NCBI GenBank assembly: GCA_012034575.1
Contig: JAAUPF010000022.1
Location: 1 to 52,868 of the forward strand
Direction of reading: 5' to 3'
DNA length: 52,868 nucleotides
Origin: Richelia sp. CSU_2_1
GTDB taxonomy: Bacteria; Cyanobacteriota; Cyanobacteriia; Cyanobacteriales; Microcoleaceae
The position numbers and the translations under genes were made by a program. This document shows positions 7,567 to 13,966 of the stretch, piece after piece (position 1 is the stretch's first letter; each line of letters begins with the position of its first letter). The notes below the pieces were generated by a model, which was not told where the DNA came from, searched no databases, and was given only the letters and a program-made list of their open reading frames with translations.

Positions 7567-8469
7567 ATGCTCGTAAGAATTTTGGGAGCAGCGGCGGGCG
7601 GGGGATTTCCCCAATGGAACTGCCACTGTCAGGGTTGTGAAACGAGTCGATCGGGTGAGGCAACAGCGCTCACTCAATCATCGATCGCGATTCGATCGAA
7701 CGGCGGAGATTGGTTTTTAATTAATGCTTCGCCGGACGTGCGACAGCAAATTGAATTCATGAGAGCGGACAACTGTTTTGCACAGCAAAAGGGGCGATCG
7801 CTGCCTTTTGCTGGCATCATTTTAACCGATGCGGAAATCGACCATACAACTGGATTGATGCTGTTGCGGGAATCATCGCATCCGTTAAAAATTTACAGTC
7901 CCGATCGAGTCAAATTTGCTCTAACAACTGGCTATCCATTATTTTCGACACTGCAAAATTATTGCGGTGTAGATTGGTCGCCTCTCGATGCTTCGATCTC
8001 GCTGTCATCCGATCTAGAAATTGAGGCTTTTGCACTTTCGACAAAACCGCCAAAATATATGCAAAACGAAGATCGATCGCCCGATGAAGTTTGGGGCGTA
8101 GGATTGACAATTCGCGATCGCACCACTGGTAAAACTTTAACTTACGCGCCGGGATTGGCCGCGATCGACGAGACAATGCAGCACCGTTTCAACGCCAGCG
8201 ATTGCATCGCGATCGACGGTACGTTTTGGACGAATGACGAACTTCCAGCTTTAGGATTTGGAGCGCGATCGGCACTGCAAATGGGACATTTACCTTTATC
8301 GGGAGAGCGAGGCAGTTTGCAGCAGCTTGAAGGACTAACTAGGCCGCGCAAAATTCTCGTTCATATCAACAATACCAATCCGATTTTGATTCCGAATTCT
8401 CCAGAGCGACAAGCAGTTGAGAGTCAAGGAGTTGAAATTGGTTGCGATGGATTAATGTTTGCTTTGTGA
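7567..8469 (+). CDS. pqqB: PQQ biosynthesis protein PqqB
   Basis: This 300-residue protein has the metallo-beta-lactamase fold and the PqqB-typical start VRILGAAAGGGFPQWNCHC, with three cysteines (about residues 19, 21 and 24) that bind a structural zinc. The active-site region is LTDAEIDHTTGL, and further blocks are INASPDVRQQ and HINNTNPIL. PqqB is reported to act as a hydroxylase on the cross-linked Glu-Tyr product. The length is standard. Confidence 0.95.
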   Translation: MLVRILGAAAGGGFPQWNCHCQGCETSRSGEATALTQSSIAIRSNGGDWFLINASPDVRQQIEFMRADNCFAQQKGRSLPFAGIILTDAEIDHTTGLMLLRESSHPLKIYSPDRVKFALTTGYPLFSTLQNYCGVDWSPLDASISLSSDLEIEAFALSTKPPKYMQNEDRSPDEVWGVGLTIRDRTTGKTLTYAPGLAAIDETMQHRFNASDCIAIDGTFWTNDELPALGFGARSALQMGHLPLSGERGSLQQLEGLTRPRKILVHINNTNPILIPNSPERQAVESQGVEIGCDGLMFAL

Positions 8470-8647
8470 TAGAGAAATCTTAAATAATTTATAAGTTTTT
8501 TACCCCACCCCAACCCTCCCCTTAGTAAGGGGAGGGAGTAAGAGATTTAAATATGTAGGTGCTTATGGGCGCACCTTACCGCTACTAATATATTGCTGAA
8601 GATATGCAATAATAACTTCATTACAAACTAGATCCGATCGACGAACC

Positions 8648-9367
8648 ATGCAAGAATTATTATCACCGATCGAATTCGAGAATTTACTGCGCCAGCAACA
8701 CCGCCGCTACCATCACCTGCATCCGTTTCACCAACGCATGAATGCAGGAGAATTGACTCAAGAAGAAGTTCGGCGATGGGTAATTAATCGCTTTTATTAT
8801 CAACGCAATATTCCGCTCAAAGATGCCGCAATTTTATCGAATTGTCCCGATCGAGAAGTGCGGCGCGAGTGGATTCAACGCATAATAGACCATGACGGCC
8901 GGAATATCGACGGTAAAGATGCGGAAGCAGGAGGAATTGAAGCATGGTTGCGATTGGGTGAAGCTGTTGGAGTGTCGCGCGATAAACTATTGGACGATGG
9001 AAATGTTTTGCCCGGAGTGCGATATGCTGTCGATGCTTATGTCAATTTTTGCAAAACAAAACCTTGGATTGAAGCGATCGCATCTTCGCTGACAGAGTTG
9101 TTTGGGCCCGATGCAATTCGCGATCGATTGGTTGCGTTGGAAAAATACTATTCATGGATCGATCCGAGTGGATTTGATTATTTCCGAGTGCGATTGCATC
9201 AAGCCCCTCAAGATGCTCGCTACGCGCTGAATTTAGTGCTGCAAAACTGTCAGACTGTTGAGATGCAACAGAATGCTGTTGGGGCATTAATTTTCAAATG
9301 CGATCTGTTATGGAGTCAACTTGAAGCGATCGATCGAGGAGACACTCGTTTAGATTTTAGATTTTAG
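8648..9367 (+). CDS. pqqC: Pyrroloquinoline-quinone synthase PqqC
   Basis: This 239-residue protein matches PqqC, the cofactor-free oxidase that performs the last ring closure and eight-electron oxidation. Visible blocks: RRYHHLHPFHQRMNAGEL, INRFYYQRNIPLKDAAI, IIDHDG, and a C-terminal LWSQLEAID. It lies 178 bp after pqqB. The gap holds a GGGG-rich and GTGCGCACC-like repeat but no terminator that I can defend. Confidence 0.95.
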   Translation: MQELLSPIEFENLLRQQHRRYHHLHPFHQRMNAGELTQEEVRRWVINRFYYQRNIPLKDAAILSNCPDREVRREWIQRIIDHDGRNIDGKDAEAGGIEAWLRLGEAVGVSRDKLLDDGNVLPGVRYAVDAYVNFCKTKPWIEAIASSLTELFGPDAIRDRLVALEKYYSWIDPSGFDYFRVRLHQAPQDARYALNLVLQNCQTVEMQQNAVGALIFKCDLLWSQLEAIDRGDTRLDFRF

Positions 9368-9562
9368 ATTGGAAGATTATGCGATTTTAGATTTTAGATT
9401 TTAGATTGAAGGATTGGGAGATTGGGGCTTGGGAGAATTACTAACTGTCAACTTGCAACCGCAGATAAAGGCAGATAAAGGCAGATAAACGCAGATAAAT
9501 TGCATCAATCGATCGACTGTCAACTGTCAACTGTCAACTGTCAACTATCAACTATCAATTAC
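9361..9562. repeat. Mixed short tandem repeats before pqqD
   Basis: Three runs follow each other: GATTTTA units (about 9361-9412), GCAGATAAA units (about 9462-9499) and CTGTCAA heptamers (about 9518-9556). They fill the pqqC-pqqD gap and end a few bases before the pqqD ATG. Confidence 0.85.
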
Positions 9563-9564
9563 CA

Positions 9565-9828
9565 ATGAATGCTAACAGTTATCCCCATCTTGCTTGCGGA
9601 GTGCGGCTGTTTTGGGATGAGGTGCGGCAACAGCATTTTCTCTTGTTTCCCGAAGGCGCAGTCAAACTGAATAAAACGGCTTGGGCAATTCTAAAACTGT
9701 GCGATCGCCACCATACGATCGAGGAAATTATTGCAGAGTTATCAGCGCAGTTTGCTAGCCCCAATGTCGAATCAGATGTCCGTCAACTAATCGATCGAAT
9801 TTCGCAGCGAGGTTTTTTAAATGAATAA
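9565..9828 (+). CDS. pqqD: PQQ biosynthesis peptide chaperone PqqD
   Basis: This 87-residue protein has the PqqD fold signature: HLACGVRLFWDEVRQQHFLL, PEGAVKLNKTAWAIL, and HTIEEIIAEL. PqqD binds PqqA and presents it to the radical-SAM enzyme PqqE. The last 8 bp overlap the start of pqqE, which suggests coupled translation. Confidence 0.93.
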   Translation: MNANSYPHLACGVRLFWDEVRQQHFLLFPEGAVKLNKTAWAILKLCDRHHTIEEIIAELSAQFASPNVESDVRQLIDRISQRGFLNE

Positions 9829-10930
9829 TATTCCGTTACCTTTTAGCCTGGTTGCAGAGTTAACTTATCGCTGTCCTTTGCGCTGTCCCTACTGCTCGAA
9901 TCCGATGAATTGGAGCGATAATTCTTACCAGCAAGAACTCCCGACAGAGGATTGGTTGCGCGTAATCCGGCAAGCTCGAAAGTTGGGTGTTTTGCAGTTG
10001 GGATTGACTGGTGGAGAACCTTTGCTGCGCAAAGATTTAGAAATATTGGTCGAAACTGCGGCCGAGTTAGGACTTTACACGACATTAGTTACGGCCGGAA
10101 CTTTACTCACCAAAGAACGGGCTGCAAATTTAAAAAACTTGGGTTTAGATCACGTTCAAATCAGCATTCAAGATAGCCTCGCGGCACAGTCCGATCGCAT
10201 TGCCGGAGCGCGATCGTTCGACCAAAAAATTGCCGCGGCTCAACTGGTAAAAGAGTTAGACCTTCCGCTAACATTGAACTTTGTTTTACACCGCCAGAAC
10301 CTCGATCGACTGGAAGAAATGCTATCGCTAGCCGAGATGTTGCAAGCCGATCGTGTTGAATTAGCAAACACTCAATACTACGGTTGGGCGCTGCACAATC
10401 GGGATGCTTTATTACCGACTCGCGAACAGTTAGCCCGCGCGGAACAAGTAGTAAAAACGGCTCAACAAAGGCGCAAAATTCCGATGGGAATTCTCTATGT
10501 TATTCCCGATTACTACGCTGAATATCCCAAACCTTGCATGGGCGGCTGGGGGAATCGAACGTTAATTATTACTCCAAATGGCGACGGTTTACCGTGTCAA
10601 GCAGCGATGGCAATTCCCGATCTTGAGTTTGGTAATATTCGCGATCGTGCGCTCGATTGGATTTGGTTTGAGTCTGCGGGAATGAATCGATTTCGCGGCA
10701 CGAATTGGATGCCGGAACCTTGTCAGAGTTGCGATCGTAAAACATTGGATTGGGGTGGTTGTCGCTGTCAAGCATTTCTGTTAACCCAAGATGCGACAGC
10801 TACCGATCCGGTTTGCCATCTTTCACCGCAGCACGATCGAGTTCGATCGGTATTAGATAGATTGTCGGTGGAAAAAAAAGATTTTGTTTATCGCGATCGA
10901 TCGATAGCAACAATGGGCGATCGCTTATAA
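9821..10930 (+). CDS. pqqE: PQQ biosynthesis radical SAM enzyme PqqE
   Basis: This 369-residue protein carries the radical-SAM motif CPLRCPYC (Cys 18, 22 and 25). A C-terminal SPASM-type domain has further cysteines (KPCMGGWG, GLPCQAAM, PCQSCDRK, GGCRCQAF). It makes the Glu-Tyr carbon-carbon link in PqqA. The length and the LTGGEPLLR block are normal for the family. It is the last gene of the PQQ locus; no pqqF protease gene is in the window. Confidence 0.96.
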   Translation: MNNIPLPFSLVAELTYRCPLRCPYCSNPMNWSDNSYQQELPTEDWLRVIRQARKLGVLQLGLTGGEPLLRKDLEILVETAAELGLYTTLVTAGTLLTKERAANLKNLGLDHVQISIQDSLAAQSDRIAGARSFDQKIAAAQLVKELDLPLTLNFVLHRQNLDRLEEMLSLAEMLQADRVELANTQYYGWALHNRDALLPTREQLARAEQVVKTAQQRRKIPMGILYVIPDYYAEYPKPCMGGWGNRTLIITPNGDGLPCQAAMAIPDLEFGNIRDRALDWIWFESAGMNRFRGTNWMPEPCQSCDRKTLDWGGCRCQAFLLTQDATATDPVCHLSPQHDRVRSVLDRLSVEKKDFVYRDRSIATMGDRL

Positions 10931-10971
10931 TCGGATCGAAGCGCGATCGATTTTTAAATTAGGAGATTATT

Positions 10972-11565
10972 ACGATTGCAACCAGAGATCGAGAGCGGTA
11001 CTTTACGCCTGAAGAGTATTTTATTTGGGAGGAGCTACAATTAGAAAGACACGAGCTAATCGATGGTCGCGTATATGCGATGAGTGGGGGCACGCAAAAT
11101 CATAGTGCGATAGCGGGAAACTTTTTAGCGATTATCAAGCCCCATCTGCGGGGCAGTGGTTGTAAAACATACAATTCAGACTTAAAGGTTAATATCCTCA
11201 ACACTCCCAACTATACCTATCCCGATTTGAGTGTCACTTGCGATCCGCGAGATAATTCTAGCCCTCAATATATTACCTATCCCTGTTTGATTGTTGAGGT
11301 TTTATCGGATAGTACCGAGGCTGACGATCGCGGCAAGAAGTTTGAAAAATATCGCCGCAACCCGAATTTAATTGATTATGTGTTGGTGAGTTCGGATGAG
11401 ATGGCGATCGATATTTATCACAGAAATGATGCGGGGGATTGGTTGATTCTGAGCTATCGATCTGGCGATCGCGTTGAGCTTAAAAGTATTGGGCTGAGTT
11501 TGGCGATCGAGCAATTCTATGAAGAAATTGTTTTCGAGCAGCCATCTTGCATTTATTATGCTTAA
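10972..11565 (+). CDS. Uma2-family (DUF820) endonuclease-like protein, apparent ACG start
   Basis: The protein shows the PD-(D/E)xK-type Uma2 pattern: ELIDGRVYAMSGG, YPDLSVTCD, CLIVEVLSDSTEADDRGKKF, YRRNPNLIDYVLV. The first ATG (11080) is inside the conserved core, so translation must begin upstream. The frame is open back to a good ribosome site AGGAG (10961-10965), then ACG ATT GCA ACC at 10972, where homologues usually have ATG. Hence a rare ACG start or a mutated start codon. From 10972 it has 197 residues, normal for the family. The biological role is unknown; Uma2 genes are often multicopy in cyanobacteria. Confidence 0.75.
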   Translation, partial: TIATRDRERYFTPEEYFIWEELQLERHELIDGRVYAMSGGTQNHSAIAGNFLAIIKPHLRGSGCKTYNSDLKVNILNTPNYTYPDLSVTCDPRDNSSPQYITYPCLIVEVLSDSTEADDRGKKFEKYRRNPNLIDYVLVSSDEMAIDIYHRNDAGDWLILSYRSGDRVELKSIGLSLAIEQFYEEIVFEQPSCIYYA

Positions 11566-11607
11566 GTGATGCAGTCTAATCGTGGGGGGGTAAGAAGAGG
11601 TTGACAT

Positions 11608-11735
11608 ATAAAATTTAAGAAACGCGGTGGTAAACCTTGTGTGCGCGGCTTGCGAATTACGGTTTATGAAGTGCTTGAGTACCTGGCTTCTGAGATGACA
11701 AACGCAGAAATTCAAGGGTGATTTTCCGGAAATGA
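11608..11735 (+). pseudogene. DUF433 antitoxin remnant
   Basis: The frame reads KRGGKPCVRGLRITVYEVLEYLASEMTN in pieces (GGKPCVRGLRITV, EVLEYLASEMTNAEIQ), the core of DUF433 proteins. It has no start codon, and at GGGTGA (11716-11721) it slips; removing one G restores GDFPEMN. So it lacks its start and is frameshifted. DUF433 proteins are usually antitoxins for DUF5615 toxins. No toxin follows here, and attC-like site 1 begins about 20 bp downstream. Confidence 0.7.
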
Positions 11736-11754
11736 ATCTGCTCTACCCCTGCCT

Positions 11755-11844
11755 GAATCAATCCAAATGCAGGGGACGGACGGAATAGAGAGGGCTGGTT
11801 GAGATGCTAAGGTTGCTAGCCGCCGCTGATTTGGGGCGTTATCT
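11755..11844. other. Integron attC-like recombination site 1 (degenerate left end)
   Basis: The left arm CCAAAT-G-CAGGGG (from 11763) pairs with the right arm, whose complement reads CCAAAT-CAGCGG, leaving one unpaired G as in attC sites. It ends in GCG-TTATCT; the R' box GTTATCT is at 11838-11844. The left R'' box is degraded (GAATCAA instead of ATAACAA). Size and box order match sites 2 and 3. Confidence 0.65.
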
Positions 11845-11975
11845 TGTAAACACTGTCTGATTTTGGAGATGATTCGGAAGCTCGATCGAGAGTTTGACAA
11901 ATCAGAAAATTGGTAGAATAAATGGAGATACTGCGATCGCACACCCATGCAACAAGCGAGTAGATCCAATCTTTT
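11845..11975 (+). repeat. Cassette leader repeat, copy 1
   Basis: The approximately 130 bp directly after the R' box are nearly identical to 12560-12692 and similar to 13490-13586. They contain TCTGATTTTGGAGATGATTC, AGCTCGATCGAGAGTTTGAC and GAAAATTGGTAGAATAAATG. A short ORF MQQASRSNLFTESR starts at 11947. The repeat may carry a promoter or leader, but no convincing -35/-10 pair with 17-bp spacing is visible. Confidence 0.85.
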
Positions 11976-12003
11976 CACCGAATCTCGATGAGGAGATTTT
12001 CAA

Positions 12004-12236
12004 ATGCCATTGACTGAACTTATGTCACAGATTCAGGAGCTTTCAAAAATTGACAAGCTGCGGCTGATGCAGTTTCTGGCAACAGAACTGGTCAAAGAAG
12101 AAGATGCAACAAACTTTTTTTTGCCGATCGAGAGTATCCTGCCCGATCGCCTTACAATTGCTCTGAGGCTGCCAATATTTTAATGAATCTTCTGGCAACA
12201 AAACAACAAGAACAGAAGAGACAGGCTTTATTTTAG
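12004..12236 (+). pseudogene. Small antitoxin-like gene, frameshifted at a T8 run
   Basis: From ATG 12004 (GAGGAG upstream) the frame reads MPLTELMSQIQELSKIDKLR and then LMQFLATELVKEED, a pattern common in small cyanobacterial genes of toxin-antitoxin loci. It stops at 12181-12183 (59 residues). After the T8 run at 12115-12122 the other frame gives the usual family ending, ADREYPARSPYN and EAANILMNLL, and stops at 12234-12236. A one-base slip in the T run thus separates the halves. It lies just before the YgiT-type gene in cassette 1. Confidence 0.65.
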
Positions 12237-12251
12237 AGGGAGACTGTAAGA

Positions 12252-12467
12252 ATGGAATGCTTGTGCTGTAGAAATAAAATGCGACGCGGAACCGCCCCAT
12301 TCACGATCGATCGAAATGGTTATCGGGTGTCATGGGACAACATTCCAGCGTGGGTTTGCGATCGATGTGGCGAGGTTCTATTTGAATCCCGCGAAGTTGA
12401 TTTGATCCAGGAAGCCTTAGTCGGTTTAGATCGAGAGACTGCGACGTTAGTTGGTCAGTTATCTTAG
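12252..12467 (+). CDS. YgiT-type zinc-finger protein
   Basis: This 71-residue protein has CLCC near the N-terminus and CDRCGEVLFE in the middle, the two Cys pairs of YgiT/MqsA-type zinc domains. These domains usually form the zinc-binding half of antitoxins paired with DUF4258 or MqsR-like toxins. No toxin gene is adjacent: upstream is the frameshifted MPLTEL gene, downstream is attC-like site 2. It lacks the C-terminal helix-turn-helix of full MqsA. Confidence 0.8.
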   Translation: MECLCCRNKMRRGTAPFTIDRNGYRVSWDNIPAWVCDRCGEVLFESREVDLIQEALVGLDRETATLVGQLS

Positions 12468-12472
12468 TAGCT

Positions 12473-12559
12473 ATATAACAATCGCGCTGCACTGGAACCT
12501 TCTAATATGGTGGGTTAATAGCAAAGGTTATTTACGTCCGGTGAGCGCGAACGTTATCT
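12473..12559. other. Integron attC-like recombination site 2
   Basis: This 87-bp site is the clearest of the three. R'' is ATATAAC (12473-12479) and R' is GTTATCT (12553-12559), whose complement is AGATAAC. The inner arms are TCGCGCT-G-CACTGG on the left and, as complement of the right arm, TCGCGCT-CACCGG. They differ by one extrahelical G, the hallmark of attC folding. The crossover point would lie between G and TT of R'. Confidence 0.75.
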
Positions 12560-12692
12560 CCCAAACACTGTCTGATTTTGGAGATAATTCGGAAGCTCGA
12601 TCGAGAGTTTGACAAATCAGAAAATTGGTAGAATAAATGGAGATACTGCGATCGCGCACCCATGCAACAAGCTAGTAAATCCAATCTTTTGA
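12560..12692 (+). repeat. Cassette leader repeat, copy 2
   Basis: Nearly identical to 11845-11975 over about 130 bp, starting immediately after the R' box of attC-like site 2. A short ORF beginning MQQASKSNLLTKPRSK starts at 12662, matching the one in copy 1 for about ten residues, and ends at 12730, 40 bp before the Uma2 gene. Confidence 0.85.
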
Positions 12693-12770
12693 CCAAACCT
12701 CGATCGAAATCTGTCCCTATAGCTCTTTAGATCTAGTAGACTGAAAGAACTGATTGGGCTAAGTTGATCT

Positions 12771-13397
12771 ATGACCATTGCGCTCGACCAACCAATACAA
12801 CAGAAGCAACTCAGCTTTGACGAGTTTCTCGCTCGTTATGGTGGCGATAATCGCTACGAACTAATCGATGGAGAGGTGTTCGATTTGGAACCAACAGGCC
12901 CGCATGAAGAAGTTACAGCTTTCATTACCACAAAGGTCTGTGTCCAGATCGATGAAATAGGTTCACCTTGGTTTGTTCTTCAGCGAGGACTATTGCGCCC
13001 TTCCAACCTTGGTATGACAGCATTTCGACCTGACGTTGCAGTTGTCGATCGAGATGAACTTACCAAAGAACCACTTTGGTCCAACCAGTCGATTCTGACG
13101 CTGGGCAGTTCGATTAAATTTGTGGCGGAAGTTGTGAGTAGCAACTGGCAAAACGATTATGCCCGTAAGGTTGAAGATTACGCGGCTTTAGGCATTCCCG
13201 AATATTGGATTGCAGATTATGCAGGATTGGGCGGGACTCGACATATTGGGAAGCCTAAACAACCCACTCTATCTGTCTGTACGCTGGTGGATGGAGAGTA
13301 TGAAATTCAGCAGTTTCGGGGCAATGAGTCTATCGCCTCTCCCACCTTCCCAGGGCTGAAATTGACGGCTGAAAAAGTGTTGAGGGCTGGTGGATAA
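12771..13397 (+). CDS. Uma2-family (DUF820) endonuclease-like protein
   Basis: This 208-residue protein has the Uma2 pattern: FDEFLARYGGDNRYELIDGE, FRPDVAVVDRDE, FVAEVVSSNWQNDYARK, GIPEYWIADY. The D...ExV...K arrangement is that of PD-(D/E)xK nucleases. It is the only full gene in cassette 2, between attC-like sites 2 and 3, and differs strongly from the Uma2 protein at 10972. Its function is unknown. Confidence 0.88.
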   Translation: MTIALDQPIQQKQLSFDEFLARYGGDNRYELIDGEVFDLEPTGPHEEVTAFITTKVCVQIDEIGSPWFVLQRGLLRPSNLGMTAFRPDVAVVDRDELTKEPLWSNQSILTLGSSIKFVAEVVSSNWQNDYARKVEDYAALGIPEYWIADYAGLGGTRHIGKPKQPTLSVCTLVDGEYEIQQFRGNESIASPTFPGLKLTAEKVLRAGG

Positions 13398-13402
13398 TCG
13401 CA

Positions 13403-13489
13403 GCATAACAATTCAAATGCAGCGGGCGGGCGAAAGCTTCTGGTGTTGAGTTCAAGGTTATCTGCCGTCGCTAATTTGAGGCGTTATCT
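13403..13489. other. Integron attC-like recombination site 3
   Basis: This 87-bp site has R'' GCATAAC (13403-13409) and R' GTTATCT (13483-13489). The left arm TCAAAT-GC-AGCG pairs with the complement of the right arm, TCAAAT-T-AGCG, again with one extra base at the same position as in sites 1 and 2. It begins 5 bp after the stop of the Uma2 gene, as expected for a gene cassette. Confidence 0.72.
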
Positions 13490-13586
13490 CACAAAAGCTG
13501 TCTGACTTTGGAGATGGTTCGGAAGCTCGATCGAGAGTTTGACCTACAGAAAATTGGTAGAATAAATAGAGACGCTCGATCGCGCA
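13490..13586 (+). repeat. Cassette leader repeat, copy 3 (shorter)
   Basis: Shares TCGGAAGCTCGATCGAGAG, AGAAAATTGGTAGAATAAAT and the preceding GCTGTCTGA block with copies 1 and 2, with more changes. As in the others it begins right after the R' box and ends at an ATG (13587). Confidence 0.8.
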
Positions 13587-13649
13587 ATGGAGAAGAACGA
13601 TCGAGTGATTCGGGGATTTTGTGAGGAGTTGGGGATTGAGGCGTGGTGA
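13587..13649 (+). CDS. Short leader ORF (20 residues)
   Basis: Reads MEKNDRVIRGFCEELGIEAW and stops at TGA 13647-13649, which overlaps the GTG start of the next gene (GTGA). It could be a translationally coupled leader peptide or a remnant of a longer gene. No separate function can be claimed. Confidence 0.35.
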   Translation: MEKNDRVIRGFCEELGIEAW

Positions 13650-13855
13650 TTGACAACCAAATCCGCAATGATTATATTAATGCTTTAGCCTGCGGGCAAC
13701 AAAACCAAGACGATCTAAGCCAGCTTTTGGCATTGATTTTTGATTCTACAATTAGTTCGCTTGTGGAAGTTTTAAGATTGTTGGTGACGGCAAGTAGCAG
13801 CAGGGGAAAGGGACAGGCTTTTTATCAGGAAATTACTGATTTTCTCGATATGTAG
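13646..13855 (+). CDS. Hypothetical small protein
   Basis: This protein of about 69 residues starts at GTG 13646 (or GTG 13643). It is helical, with DDLSQLLALIFDSTISSLVE and the segment TASSSRGKGQAFYQE. I do not recognise it with confidence. The opening IRNDYINALACG is loosely like the tail that follows the catalytic motif in Fic proteins, so it could be a Fic remnant. It is the gene of cassette 3; no attC-like site follows it. Confidence 0.5.
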   Translation: MIDNQIRNDYINALACGQQNQDDLSQLLALIFDSTISSLVEVLRLLVTASSSRGKGQAFYQEITDFLDM

Positions 13856-13872
13856 GGTGCGCAGTGCGCACC
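13856..13872. repeat. Palindrome GGTGCGCAGTGCGCACC
   Basis: A perfect 7-bp stem with a 3-base loop, directly after the stop of the preceding gene. The same palindrome occurs at 51129-51145, also just after a gene, so it is a dispersed unit that may act in termination. Confidence 0.7.
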
Positions 13873-13966
13873 TTACCGCTACTAAAGTTTTGTTTGTGTT
13901 CCACATTTTTCAGACTTGAGTTTGCACTACAAACCGCGATCGATCGGCAAAGTTGATGACAACTTC

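Noticed and set aside
9361..9562. CRISPR array
   Set aside because: The units are 7-10 bp and contiguous, with no unique spacers; they are tandem repeats.
11881..11930. Sigma-70-type promoter in the cassette leader (TTGACA and TAGAAT)
   Set aside because: The spacing is only 14 bp and copy 3 changes the first box, so it is not convincing.
11000..13900. Prophage or genomic island with integrase
   Set aside because: No phage gene, integrase or tRNA attachment site is seen; the attC-like sites explain the region better.
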